In this document: positions 12,661-23,937 of the stretch, piece by piece
Layout: every line of letters begins with the position of its first letter
Position numbering within the stretch: the stretch's first letter is position 1
Origin: Panorpa germanica
Taxonomy: Eukaryota > Arthropoda > Insecta > Mecoptera > Panorpidae
NCBI GenBank assembly: GCA_963678705.1
Contig: OY783204.1
Coordinates: forward strand, 20,284,759-20,348,758
Length of the DNA: 64,000 bases
Direction: 5' to 3'
The notes under the pieces: generated by a model
Databases searched by the model: none
Told to the model about the DNA's origin: nothing
The model's input: only the letters and a program-made list of their open reading frames with translations
Program-made: the position numbers and the translations under genes

Positions 12661-12664
12661 ATTT

Positions 12665-12748
12665 TTATTTATACTTATTTTTTCTTTTATTTAATATATT
12701 TAACGTCGGCCTGTATCCGAGTATGAATCTTATCACCGACAATTGTAT
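12665..12748 (-). mobile_element. SINE tail fragment
   Basis: The reverse complement reads GTCGGTGATAAGATTC, then GGCCGACGTTAAATA, then an A-rich run. This matches the 3' end of the SINE at 9560-9616. The head is missing. Confidence 0.6.
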
Positions 12749-12757
12749 CTGTTTATA

Positions 12758-13093
12758 TGTAACATCCAAATTTAAGTAAGAAAAGATGGTTCAGAAATGA
12801 GTCCCTCAAAATTATATCAACTATAATCAGAATCATAAGTAATTATTGTAAAACTTCAGCTCACCTGTACAAAATTAATATTAAATCTGACGATAGATGT
12901 CAATGTGGTGAAGAAGGAACTTTGGATCATATTATATTTGAATGCATAAATTATAGTTTAGAAAGATCAAAATTCAATTTTGAAATATTAGATGTGATTA
13001 AAACTTTTTCTGTTAATATTAAATTTTTGTTAAGCGATTCAAATGAGTGAATTATTTAAATACTTAGAAATTTGTAAATTAGAATTATAAAAT
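12758..13093 (+). pseudogene. second copy of the 6119-6511 LINE tail
   Basis: Very similar to 6170-6511 (shared ACATCCAAATTTAAGTAAG, GATGTCAATGTGGTGAAGAA and GATCATATTATATTTGAATG), but broken by stops, a deletion near 13045 and substitutions. It ends only about 8 bp before the left arm of the large inverted repeat, so it marks the left boundary of that duplication. Confidence 0.7.
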
Positions 13094-13100
13094 GTTAAAT

Positions 13101-13857
13101 ATCTATTCTTATATGTTTGGTACTGAATTTTGTATGGCAGCGCGAAAACGGCTCCAGGGAAGTTTTTAAAAATTTCCTATTTCGTAGAGAAAAAAATTCT
13201 AAGACTTTTGGCGTCCCTGGATTTTTCCCTGAATTTCCTGGAAACCCGTAATTTTGGAAAAACTGGAAAAAAAGTGATCCCTTTTTTGCTGTATTACTTT
13301 TAAGTCGTAAATGATAGAAAGTTGAAATTTTGCATGTGTATTAAGCTATTTAAGGCTGATATTTCTCAAAAATTAGAAATTCAAAAATTGAAAAAGGGGG
13401 GGTTAAAGAAATTCGGGGGCCCGGTAGGAAACTTTAGAGAAAGTTCATATTCTGAATTCTAGAATAATTAAGTATATTATTAATAAAAAAAAATTCAAAA
13501 TTTCAAAATTTTTTTTGGGGGCACGGGGGCAGTATTTTCCGAGAGTAAAAATTGTGCTAGAAAGTTGAAATTTTGTATATAGGCTAACCTTGGTAACTTA
13601 TTTACGAATCGAAAAAAAAAATTCCAAATTTTGAAAAAAAGTTGGTCAAATAAAGCATAAATTGAAAATATTTTTTATTTTGATAAAAAAAATATATTTT
13701 TTAGTCAATTTATATGTGTCAATGTATATGTGCGAGTTTATTTATTATTTCAATTTAAAAATAGAACAGTGAAATATGAAATTTAATTACGAATTATTTT
13801 ATTGGATTAAAATGATACACCCCAAAAAGACGTCGCATTGCGACAAGGGTAAACTAA
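13101..13857 (+). mobile_element. family B Helitron-like unit 1 (5'-truncated)
   Basis: Non-coding unit with poly-A, poly-C and poly-G-rich blocks (GCGAAAACGGCTCCAGGGAAG, TTCGGGGGCCCGGTAGG). Its 3' end has the Helitron layout: a hairpin GTCGCATTGCGAC at 13832, a short tail, then CTAA at 13854. The 5' end is cut at the inverted-repeat boundary; the mirrored copy on the right is longer by about 29 bp and reaches an A|TC start at 18425. Confidence 0.6.
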
Positions 13858-14648
13858 AGTATATTATAATGTCCCAGGTGTATATTTATATGTTTATGTG
13901 TTTATATGTTTGGTTCGAATTTTGTATAGCATCTCGAAAACGGCTCCAGGGAAGTTTTTAAAAATTTCATATTTCGTAGAGAAAAAAATTCTAAGACTTT
14001 TGGCGTCCCCGGATTTTTCCCTGAATTTCCTGGAAACCCGTAATTTTGGTAAAACTGGAAATAAAGTGATCCCTTTTTTGCTGTATTACTTTTAATTCGT
14101 ATAAGATAGAAAGTTGAAATTTTGCATGTGTATTAAGGTATTCAATGCTGACATTTCTCAAAAATTAGAAATTCAAAAATTAAAAAAGGGGAGGTTAAAG
14201 AAATTCGGGGGCCCGGTAGGGAACTTTGGAGAAAATTCATTTTCTGGATTCTAGAATAATTAAGTATATTATTAATAAAAAAAAATTCAAAATTTTAAAA
14301 TTTTATTGGGGGGCACTGGGGCAGCATTTGCCGAGAGTAAAAATTGTGCTAGAAAGTTGAAATTTTGTATATAGGCTAACCTTGGCAACTTATTTACGAA
14401 TCAAAAAAAATCCCAAATTTTGAAAAAAAGTTGTTCAAATGTCGCATAAGTTCAAAATATTTTTTATTTTGATATAAAAAATGTATTTTCTTAGTCAGTT
14501 TGTATGAAAAATTAATTGTTATTAAGTGTTAAATCAATATAGGACGAGTTTATTTATTATTTCAATTTAGAAATGGAATTAAATTTTGACTTGAAATTCA
14601 AGCCACTCACAAAAAACAAACGTCGCTTGCGACGGGGGTAAAAGCTAG
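13858..14648 (+). mobile_element. family B Helitron-like unit 2
   Basis: Direct, slightly diverged repeat of unit 1 immediately downstream. It starts ATATTATAATGTCCCAGG and ends with the stem-loop CGTCGCTTGCGACG, a GGGGTAAAA tail and CTAG at 14645-14648 followed by T. This is the canonical 3' end of Helitrons (hairpin about 10 bp before CTRR, insertion before T). It encodes no protein, so it would need helicase supplied elsewhere. Confidence 0.65.
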
Positions 14649-15390
14649 TCATATGTATAAATCAAATAAAGAAATTTTGGAAACCGCCTTACAATTTCCA
14701 ATTATTTTATCAGTTATATATTTTATACTTATATTTCTCAGCTGTTCGTGTCACGTTGCATCCCATGTTGACCATGCCTCGGCGTTGGTGACGGTTCCTA
14801 GAATTCCCGTAAATTACACAATTCTCCAATGGTTAAATTAAGATCGCCCAGTTTGAAACATAAACCCCAGCACCGTATAAAATTGTACTTTAGAGATATT
14901 CTATAAATTATATAAAAATGACATAATTTGAAACCTGTTTCTTACCACCCAATGAGAGGCATAGAGGGTGGGGGTTAAACCTCCCTATGACGTACACGAT
15001 TATGTGACTATGTACTATATTGAGAGCGCGGGAGAAGCTGAGGTTCTGAATCTGACAAGCGAAATATATTTAACTGTCAAAAAAATCTAATCACGTTTGT
15101 ATATGGTGTCCAGAATGAAATTTAGAAATCAAAATGGTAGAGTGGTTTAGTCTAAAGAATAAGTTATAGTAGTAGGAGTTTGATCTAAGTCATGGTATTT
15201 AGAGTAGAGTGAGTGGCGGTTCTGTTTCTATGGTGAAAAAACAACTGTGGTTCTAGGAAGCTATTCAAAATTAAAAAAACATGTGGTAAACATCTTGCAA
15301 CACGAGTCTAAATTTTAGACCTATCCTGATCCTAACAAGGATCTTTACTCCTCTTTTCATACTAAATACAGTAAATTAAACCTCGTCTAG

Positions 15391-16097
15391 TATAAATATA
15401 TTAATTGTTTGCTTTGGGTTGTACAATCTACATTAATATTTCTTGCAACATTTCATATAATTTCAACTTAAAAGTAATCTTAACTATTCTAGACCTTTCT
15501 CTTTCTAACAGCATTTTCTGCTTCTTCTTCTTCTCTTTACCCTCTACTGTTCCCTATACTTCCTTCGTTCTCACCGTTTCCTGCTTCTCCTTCCTTTTTG
15601 CCTGTACCTCCGTCTCTCACCTTTTGTCTTCCTTGACCCCTCTCGACAAACCTTCTATTACCTTTGCACTATTCTTTCTTCCTTTCAAACACCATTTTCC
15701 CTCTCTTGCCTTTTACTTCTATCATTCTGTAATAATTACATTAAATAAATAAAAGAATTAAAAAGCAAATGAATAAAAGGAATGTTGAATAGTTCAAATT
15801 CCGAGAGTAAATTTTATCTTATTGTTTCCTATATGCATTATATAAAAATAGTGAGGTTTGCACTAATAGTGAGAATTTTATAGTATTCATCGGGTTTTCA
15901 AAGTATTGGATCCTGACTAGATGATTTTTTAACCTTAGATTTTTGGAAACCCTAATAATACCTCATTTGTTACCTAACACTCAAGCTATCATTCCTTCTG
16001 TGCAGGTATTAAGACACTCCTTTTGAACATCTTTGGTTTAAAAAAGGTTTATGATTTCGTTAAGGATCAAAGGAGGATCATATAGTAATGTTTAGGA
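15391..16097. other. spacer of the large inverted repeat
   Basis: 707 bp of single-copy sequence between the arms. The minus strand of 15490-15740 is purine-rich (many GAAG/GGAG runs), which resembles the base bias of the LINE coding strands elsewhere in the window, but I could not identify a protein motif. The plus-strand open frame 15405-15752 is most likely antisense to it. Confidence 0.5.
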
Positions 16098-18396
16098 CTA
16101 GACGAGGTTTAATTTACTGTATTTAGTATGAAAAGAGGAGTAAAGATCCTTGTTAGGATCAGGATAGGTCTAAAATTTAGACTCGTGTTGCAAGATGTTT
16201 ACCACATGTTTTTTTAATTTTGAATAGCTTCCTAGAACCACAGTTGTTTTTTCACCATAGAAACAGAACCGCCACTCACTCTACTCTAAATACCATGACT
16301 TAGATCAAACTCCTACTACTATAACTTATTCTTTAGACTAAACCACTCTACCATTTTGATTTCTAAATTTCATTCTGGACACCATATACAAACGTGATTA
16401 GATTTTTTTGACAGTTAAATATATTTCGCTTGTCAGATTCAGAACCTCAGCTTCTCCCGCGCTCTCAATATAGTACATAGTCACATAATCGTGTACGTCA
16501 TAGGGAGGTTTAACCCCCACCCTCTATGCCTCTCATTGGGTGGTAAGAAACAGGTTTCAAATTATGTCATTTTTATATAATTTATAGAATATCTCTAAAG
16601 TACAATTTTATACGGTGCTGGGGTTTATGTTTCAAACTGGGCGATCTTAATTTAACCATTGGAGAATTGTGTAATTTACGGGAATTCTAGGAACCGTCAC
16701 CAACGCCGAGGCATGGTCAACATGGGATGCAACGTGACACGAACAGCTGAGAAATATAAGTATAAAATATATAACTGATAAAATAATTGGAAATTGTAAG
16801 GCGGTTTCCAAAATTTCTTTATTTGATTTATACATATGACTAGCTTTTACCCCCGTCGCAAGCGACGTTTGTTTTTTGTGAGTGGCTTGAATTTCAAGTC
16901 AAAATTTAATTCCATTTCTAAATTGAAATAATAAATAAACTCGTCCTATATTGATTTAACACTTAATAACAATTAATTTTTCATACAAACTGACTAAGAA
17001 AATACATTTTTTATATCAAAATAAAAAATATTTTGAACTTATGCGACATTTGAACAACTTTTTTTCAAAATTTGGGATTTTTTTTGATTCGTAAATAAGT
17101 TGCCAAGGTTAGCCTATATACAAAATTTCAACTTTCTAGCACAATTTTTACTCTCGGCAAATGCTGCCCCAGTGCCCCCCAATAAAATTTTAAAATTTTG
17201 AATTTTTTTTTTATTAATAATATACTTAATTATTCTAGAATCCAGAAAATGAATTTTCTCCAAAGTTCCCTACCGGGCCCCCGAATTTCTTTAACCTCCC
17301 CTTTTTTAATTTTTGAATTTCTAATTTTTGAGAAATGTCAGCATTGAATACCTTAATACACATGCAAAATTTCAACTTTCTATCTTATACGAATTAAAAG
17401 TAATACAGCAAAAAAGGGATCACTTTATTTCCAGTTTTACCAAAATTACGGGTTTCCAGGAAATTCAGGGAAAAATCCGGGGACGCCAAAAGTCTTAGAA
17501 TTTTTTTCTCTACGAAATATGAAATTTTTAAAAACTTCCCTGGAGCCGTTTTCGAGATGCTATACAAAATTCGAACCAAACATATAAACACATAAACATA
17601 TAAGAATATAAATATACACCTGGGACATTATAATATACTTTAGTTTACCCTTGTCGCAATGCGACGTCTTTTTGGGGTGTATCATTTTAATCCAATAAAA
17701 TAATTCGTAATTAAATTTCATATTTCACTGTTCTATTTTTAAATTGAAATAATAAATAAACTCGCACATATACATTGACACATATAAATTGACTAAAAAA
17801 TATATTTTTTTTATCAAAATAAAAAATATTTTCAATTTATGCTTTATTTGACCAACTTTTTTTCAAAATTTGGAATTTTTTTTTTCGATTCGTAAATAAG
17901 TTACCAAGGTTAGCCTATATACAAAATTTCAACTTTCTAGCACAATTTTTACTCTCGGAAAATACTGCCCCCGTGCCCCCAAAAAAAATTTTGAAATTTT
18001 GAATTTTTTTTTATTAATAATATACTTAATTATTCTAGAATTCAGAATATGAACTTTCTCTAAAGTTTCCTACCGGGCCCCCGAATTTCTTTAACCCCCC
18101 CTTTTTCAATTTTTGAATTTCTAATTTTTGAGAAATATCAGCCTTAAATAGCTTAATACACATGCAAAATTTCAACTTTCTATCATTTACGACTTAAAAG
18201 TAATACAGCAAAAAAGGGATCACTTTTTTTCCAGTTTTTCCAAAATTACGGGTTTCCAGGAAATTCAGGGAAAAATCCAGGGACGCCAAAAGTCTTAGAA
18301 TTTTTTTCTCTACGAAATAGGAAATTTTTAAAAACTTCCCTGGAGCCGTTTTCGCGCTGCCATACAAAATTCAGTACCAAACATATAAGAATAGAT
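16098..18396 (-). repeat. right arm of the large inverted repeat
   Basis: Reverse complement of 13101-15390, beginning CTAGACGAGGTTTAATTTAC opposite the end of the left arm. Family B units in this arm lie at 16840-17639 and 17640-18425 on the minus strand. The outer unit keeps its own 5' end (18397-18425), beyond the point where the left arm has been cut and joined to LINE sequence. Confidence 0.9.
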
Positions 18397-18425
18397 TCAA
18401 ACACCTGGGACATTATAATATAAGA
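16840..18425 (-). mobile_element. two head-to-tail family B Helitron-like units, right arm
   Basis: Mirror of 13101-14648. The CTAG 3' end is at 16840-16843 with the CGTCGC hairpin beside it. The outer unit starts at 18425 with TC preceded by A, as expected for Helitron insertion between A and T. Neither unit has coding capacity. Confidence 0.6.
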
Positions 18426-18755
18426 TATGCTGTAGCACAAAACATATAATATAGAACTGGTGATATGCTACTTAGCTTGTATGCGTTTAGCGTCGTTATA
18501 ATAGCGATGGTTAGTTGCCACTACACAGAAACGGCAATGTCGGATTGTAGCATCACTTGCATGGAACTCCTATTCTTGTAGACAATGGTTGAACTAATAG
18601 TTCATAAGCGACCAACTATTGCTAAGATACCGACGTTTCAAATATCACTCTGTATTCCAAGAAGAAAAGAAAGGAGCATTAGAGCGAGAAAATGCATACA
18701 TGATAAAATAATACTAGAAGCACGCTATCCGTCATGAATTCGCTATTCGTCGATC

Positions 18756-19048
18756 GCTATTTTATTAAATAGCTAAATATTGACGGAGATATAGCAATTA
18801 AAAGTTTGAATTGTAGTTTTAGCGCTACAAATGGTCGGCCATATTTGTATGACGTGAAATCCATTTTAAACGTTGAACGTTGAATCCCTTTAATAATTAA
18901 AGAGACAAAATGACTTTTTTAATTGTTAATATCTCTTAACATCTAAGGAGTTATTAAAAAATATTTGGACATTTGAGGTTCTAGTAACTCACTTTATCAA
19001 TATATAGTACACTTTTATAGAAATTAAGGCATAGGACACAAGTCCATT
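18756..19048 (+). mobile_element. family A MITE, truncated copy A2
   Basis: Lacks the left terminal repeat and about 300 bp of the middle, joining the GGTCGGCCATATTTGTATGA block directly to AACGTTGAATCCCTTT. The right end GGACACAAGTCCATT is kept with one change from consensus. Confidence 0.75.
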
Positions 19049-19834
19049 AGGCTACTTATGCCAGTTTCAAGGTATGGGATCCATTTTGCTCTTTATTTAA
19101 GGTCTTTTGATAGTTTTGTGTAAACTTACATAGCTTAATTTAGAAAATATAGACCTTTGAAAAATCGTCAGGAGTTTACAGACGTCAGGTAAGCAGTTAC
19201 AAAATAGGCCCCGTAATTAATGTGATCATGAAATATTTTTTATCCAAAACGGAACTGAAATAATAAAAGAATATAATACCTATATTATATATTGTATGTT
19301 GTTAGATTTAGTATTATATAATAATCCTCTATTCTATTGCAATTTATATTACTCCATTTCAATTTCCAACATACCATACCATCCATAACAACGGTCAACC
19401 ACTATGGATCATTTGGCATTACTATATTAATTTTGTAAAATGTCAAACAAGCTGTTGTCAAACGCAGCCGGCTATATTTTTGGTGGTTCTGGACTTCTGG
19501 TTAGCTTCCAGCAAACATAAAGTTTCAATGAAGCTCTGTCCCACCACTACCCACATGATGTGGGTAGCAACGAGATGGCTCTGTAGTTCTTATCCTCGCA
19601 CGCCCACCCTACACCCTTGACTTGTTGAATTCGGAAAACGTATGTTAGAGAATAACGAAATATTTTCAGTAAGATTTCTAGACAAGATTAAAATATAGTC
19701 TTTTAGCAAATATTTTATTTTCTTGGACAATGTTTTTAAACTTCCTGTAAGTTAGTAAGTTCGGTACTGCCACGCATTTAGGTTGTATTCCCACCTAGTA
19801 TTTTTGTTTCTTTTTTAGTTTTAGATTGCAAAAG
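19049..19834. other. no gene recognised
   Basis: AT-rich DNA with no supportable coding, RNA or repeat feature apart from low-complexity stretches. Confidence 0.35.
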
Positions 19835-19844
19835 TAATATAGGG

Positions 19845-20045
19845 GCCAACGGGGCTAAATTAATGCGATTCCGAAAGGCGCGCTTTAAGTAGGCCTCTAC
19901 GGCAAACGCACGCTCCTCACTGACGACTGAACTGTGTCAGGACAAAACTTTATTGTCCCGCCTCTCGAACGAAACCACTGGCGGTCCACTACGACATCAA
20001 TCGACTGAATGGCGCGCTTTTTAAAAACAAGATATGCTGCTCTGT
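19845..20045 (-). pseudogene. DUF4817-type transposase remnant
   Basis: The minus strand reads SEERAFAVEAYL, then KRAFRNRINLAPLAP. This matches, with a small deletion, the N-terminal helix-turn-helix region of the DUF4817 transposase-like proteins common in arthropod genomes. The flank (CGTTCGAGAGGCGGGACAAT on the minus strand) is shared with 25475-25800. No catalytic domain remains. Confidence 0.5.
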
Positions 20046-20184
20046 TTATAGCAATATACTAAATCGTTTCCTACATACGTTTTAGTGTTTTAATTTTAGT
20101 CTATTAATTATATGCCTACTCTAAAAATTGTTTTTAATTTTTTTTCGTTCCTACTTATGACGTACTGGTAGCCTCTGCTTCTGT

Positions 20185-20250
20185 TTTGTTTTTTTTTTTA
20201 AATTTAATTTATTTAACGTCGGAGTCCTATCATCGACGACTTCCTACTTC
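20185..20250 (-). mobile_element. SINE tail fragment
   Basis: The reverse complement has GTCGTCGATGATAGGACTC, then CGACGTTAAATAAATT and an A-rich end, the 3' part of the SINE family. Confidence 0.55.
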
Positions 20251-20734
20251 GTTTCATAATGTTTGTGTTCAGTATTGCATTGGTAGAAGCAAACCTTTGT
20301 TACGCATTTTATATAGTTTCAATTGAACATGGAATATTTAATTTAACAGTGTTTACGTCACATTCAATTATGTAAATATTTCCTTGTCATATAGAACCTT
20401 CTCCGCCTAAGAGAAAGGAATTTTTGTTATATTGTCATCCTCTTCCATTGTACGTTGTACATTGGTTTAAAGTTAGATTTTTTGTTAGTTTTAGTGTTAA
20501 GATATAGTTCTAAGATAATAGTTGTAATTATAAGTTCGTTCTTTAAAGGTTTAAATATATGGTAAACAGCTTACATCCGTTATTTTATTCACTTATAAAT
20601 CCGTACACCCCGATAGCGAATTATAGAATAAAATATAAATAATTAAAATACATAATAAATTTCGCGCTCGATTAATTTCTTACGCGACGTCACTTATAAA
20701 AAGCGCTAAGGTTTTTTATAAAACTTAACAGTTT

Positions 20735-20885
20735 GTGATGTCTTGGCCTCATATATGTGGGAAATAATGGTGCCATTAGTTTATGATTATGTACGTTTAT
20801 AACCAATATAACTTAATAACAACTGGAACCACAGTGGAAAGACACAGAAATCAGCGTTAAGCATCAATGCTCTCGCACACTTAAA
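20735..20885 (-). mobile_element. SINE copy, minus strand
   Basis: The reverse complement begins GTGCGAGAGCATTGATGCTTA and continues through a diverged body to CACATATATGAGGCC. The B box is degraded and the tail is missing. Confidence 0.6.
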
Positions 20886-21589
20886 ACCCATTAACCTTTT
20901 TAGGATTGTATTATCCAGAAAAGTGTTTTTCTTAAGTTTTATGATTATATTGATGATCAAACAGATAGACAGTATTTTTCAAAACGCTAATAAACAGATC
21001 ACACAATGTTATGTATTAGGTAATATTGTTTACATAACAAGAAACATTTCTTACGTTACATAAACCTTGAATATACATAACTGTGTTTAGCGAATACAAT
21101 GTTATTTTACAACGAACAAGTTTATAACCTCAAACTATAACTTAAAACTAAAACACTGTAAGAATCGTATAATCTATTTTGTGACTAAAACATACAATTT
21201 AAGGTTAAAACATAAAACTAAAAGTAGATCTTTAAGTAAAAACTGGAGGTGGAAATGATACTCATCATGTTTCAAATTATCACATATTAAATTCCATATG
21301 AATTCTCGAATTTCTTTTAAAAAAATGATATACTGGTTGCCATTGAACTATATTTTAGTTTTGCTGTAATGTTGGTATCTGAATATCGTCCCCCTCACCC
21401 CTTATATTACGTACAATATACAGTAACAGTCAGTATTCACAGTACGTGAATTATTCGATTCAGTTATTTGATTCGGTATGCGATGAATGATATTTTCAGT
21501 TATGTACAGAATTTTTAATCATAGAGGTAAAGTGGATTGTTACAAAATGATATGTAAATAAATATATAAAATGGAAATATAAAGCAAGA
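20886..21589. other. no gene recognised
   Basis: AT-rich DNA without identifiable content. Confidence 0.35.
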
Positions 21590-21918
21590 ACGCAGAGAAC
21601 GAAATAGTGAGAGTAGTGGCGGAGCAAATAAGGAAAGGAGAAATTATAATGAAGGCACAGGGATGACAGCGTCGGAAGTGGATAACCTAAGAGTAGAGGG
21701 AAGAGAGATAAGAAGCAGGATAAAAGAAAGAGACGTGGAGATTCAACAAAAGGAGAGAATGAGGAAGATGGACGAAGGAAGATGCAATACAAGATACAAA
21801 ACATTATGAACTAGGGGATTGTCTCGATACCTGGAAAACAAAGTGGTGAAAGATGTGAAAATGATTGTTTGATTTAGGCTTGGGAATGAAGAGAGCGATA
21901 GCAGGTATTGGGGGACAG
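21590..21918 (+). pseudogene. LINE ORF2 C-terminal remnant, first half
   Basis: The plus strand reads TASEVDNLRVEGREIRSR, KERDVEIQQKERMRKM, GRCNTRYKTL, then RGLSRYLENK and FRLGNEESDSRYW, with stops between blocks. This is the region after the polymerase domain of the purine-rich LINE family seen at 20-545, 60520-60895 and 63594-64000. The remnant is cut by a family D MITE at 21921 and resumes at 22177. The overlapping minus-strand open frames are antisense artefacts. Confidence 0.6.
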
Positions 21919-21920
21919 TA

Positions 21921-22174
21921 CCCAGTAAACATTTTGGAGTCTCTTTGACATCATATTGAAGATGCGTCATGATTTTTTTGTCATAAAAGAGTTCATTTAT
22001 AGTTCAGTTTCTCACATTTTTTCATAAAAAATATCTACTTTATCGGCTACAGATGGCGGAATTACTCCACCTGTCGGAATACAAATGAAGATAGAGTTGA
22101 TGCGAACTATAATTGAAGTGAAATAGTAAGAAAAACGTCACTAAATAGGGCACTTCACCAAATTGTTTACTGGG
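21921..22174. mobile_element. family D MITE inserted in a LINE
   Basis: Begins CCCAGTAAACATTTTGG and ends CCAAATTGTTTACTGGG, imperfect inverted repeats, with TA on both sides (21919-21920 and 22175-22176). A 254-bp non-coding element with TA duplication fits a Tc1/mariner-mobilised MITE. LINE-like sequence continues on both sides, so the insertion is younger than the LINE. A longer relative is at 50653-51075. Confidence 0.75.
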
Positions 22175-22176
22175 TA

Positions 22177-22480
22177 GAAGAGAAATTAAGTCGAGAATAT
22201 GCGACAAGAAAGAGGAAAAATTAGAACTAAATAAGTATAGGCGTCAAGATAAAGTGGAAAGTGAATTAAGCTTGGAAGAGTAATTGCAAGGAAAGAGGTA
22301 AGGAAGAGTATGGATGACGGAGATAAAGAGAAAAAGAAAAGAGAAGGAGGAGAAACATTGTGAGTACAGGGAGTCGTGAGGAACGATTGCAAGAGAAGAA
22401 GAGAAAGTAGATAGCGTAATAGTAATATTTAAAATAAATGTTGTTATGAAGTTGCTCACATAAGAATCTCCAGTAGAGAA
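22177..22480 (+). pseudogene. LINE ORF2 C-terminal remnant, second half
   Basis: Purine-rich continuation of the LINE after the MITE, with EEKLSREYATRKRK-like reading and a degraded GGETL block near 22345 that corresponds to the terminal zinc-knuckle region. Heavily frameshifted. Confidence 0.45.
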
Positions 22481-22932
22481 ACCCGGACCTGGACACTCTT
22501 TACTTAAATATAGAGCCCATATATGTACAGGAGCTAAAAAGTGATAATATACGTCATCACTTTTTAGAATGAATGTCTAGGAAAGATATTCTAGCTCTCA
22601 CGCGTTTCTTGCTGAAGCAATTTTATACCGGTAATTAAGAAACTCATTAGCGAATGAATACTTCATTTCTTAACAAGGAAGACAATACCGTATGTCTACA
22701 ACAAATTCAATATCTTTGAGGTTAAATTATGAAAACTAAATTACACTTTTTATCTCAGTAACGTTGTTTGTACGTTACTAGGCGACAAATTATCTTTGGT
22801 ACGTTTATGTATTGTACAAAACTAGTCTTTGTTGTACATCCATGGATTTTTAGATAATACCAATCTTCAAACGATACGTGTCAAAATTTCAAGACATCCC
22901 GATCATTATTAACCAAATTAAAATGTTTTTAG

Positions 22933-22985
22933 TGACGCTACTTTTATAATTTTCAAAACAATGCAACATTCTGAATTTCATGTGT
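22933..22985 (+). mobile_element. mariner leader fragment
   Basis: AGTGACGCTACTTTTATAAT followed by TTTCAAAACAATG matches the leader and start codon of the mariner at 8603-8636; similarity is lost a few codons later. Confidence 0.55.
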
Positions 22986-23289
22986 TGTGATAAAACAATA
23001 TTTTTTTTTAATATTCATTTTTGGTGCATCAACTTTTAAAAGTTATTAGCACTTTATAAACATTTACAATACATAATTCGTAATTCATAGTTCATATTTT
23101 ACAACTTACAAATATATTTAAAATAAATATATTAAATTTGTTTTGTTTATAAACTCAATAAGGTTTTTTAGATTTTCTCTGCTTGTGATAAAACATTGTA
23201 TTTTAATGTGAAAATGTACCCAGTCCGAATAACACTTGTCAAGCTATTGCTTTACTTTAACGATATTTTTTACAAAAATAAAATAGGCA

Positions 23290-23937
23290 ATTTTCTTTAT
23301 ATATTTCATGTTGTATATGACGTCACAATGCTTCTTGCCCCCCTTCTTCCCCCCTTGTCACATCTTGTCACAACTTCTGCACCCCCTTCTCGTGTGACGT
23401 AATTTATGTAAGACCACTTGGACAAAGTGGTTGGGCGTGGTGCTAACAACTCCACCCCGTAAAAAAAACCTTGTTACGAAATCTCAAGTAATTAAATCAT
23501 CCGGACCGAACTTAAAAATCGGAACATGGAACATTCGCTCTTTGTATCGAAGGCGGTGGATACTAAGAGCTATTTTTGGAGGAACACAAGTCGATGGTGT
23601 TTGGCACAGACGCCCAAATCTAGAACTCTGTCTTCAGGGAACCCGACGTTGTGAAATACATAATAATCCAAAGAATCAAATGGGCTGGCCACATTATTAG
23701 AATGAACAGTGAACGTTCAACACGGAAAATATTCCTGGCCAAGCCCACTGGAACAAGAACCAGGGGCCGACCCAACCTCAGATGGGCTGACTGCCTAGAA
23801 AGAAATTTCGCCGCTCTGAGAGTGATCAATTGGAAGACCATGGCCAAAAAAAGAGAGGCCTGGAAGAAAATTCTTGAGAAGGCCAGGGCCCACCCTGGGC
23901 TGTCGAGCCACTGAAGAAGAAGAAGAAGAAGAAGACT
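23290..23937 (+). mobile_element. internally deleted LINE with GAA-repeat tail
   Basis: A leader with GACGTCAC and C-rich blocks (23318-23410) precedes an open reading segment ending KIGTWNIRSLYRRR, the start of a LINE apurinic-endonuclease domain. It then jumps directly to the extreme C-terminus of ORF2: IQRIKWAGHIIRMNSERSTR, GRPNLRWADCLERNF and NWKTMAKKREAWKKILEKA, then a stop. The polymerase is deleted. The 3' end is a GAA microsatellite (23913-23936), typical of LINEs that end in short tandem repeats. The element looks like a non-autonomous derivative that keeps both LINE ends. Confidence 0.65.

Larger units (their letters stand above)
13101..15390 (+). repeat. left arm of a large inverted repeat
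   Basis: This 2290-bp stretch is repeated in reverse complement at 16098-18396. In all segments I compared I saw no substitutions. The differences noticed are one extra base in a homopolymer (about 14280 versus 17215) and eight extra bases (TCTTATAT) in the right arm near 17605. The arm contains two head-to-tail family B Helitron-like units (13101-14648) followed by about 740 bp of other sequence. No gene is apparent; the open frames in it are short and mirrored in the other arm. Confidence 0.9.

Noticed and set aside
13898..14095. 65-codon open frame mirrored at 17394-17591
   Set aside because: It falls inside the non-coding family B Helitron-like unit; not conserved in the other family B copies.
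14653..14841. 62-codon open frame, repeated identically on the minus strand at 16647-16835
   Set aside because: It lies in the inverted repeat, has no known motif, and its identity only reflects the duplication.
21496..22496. Several overlapping minus-strand open frames rich in Leu, Ser and Phe
   Set aside because: They are antisense to the purine-rich plus strand of a LINE remnant; the hydrophobic look comes from base bias.
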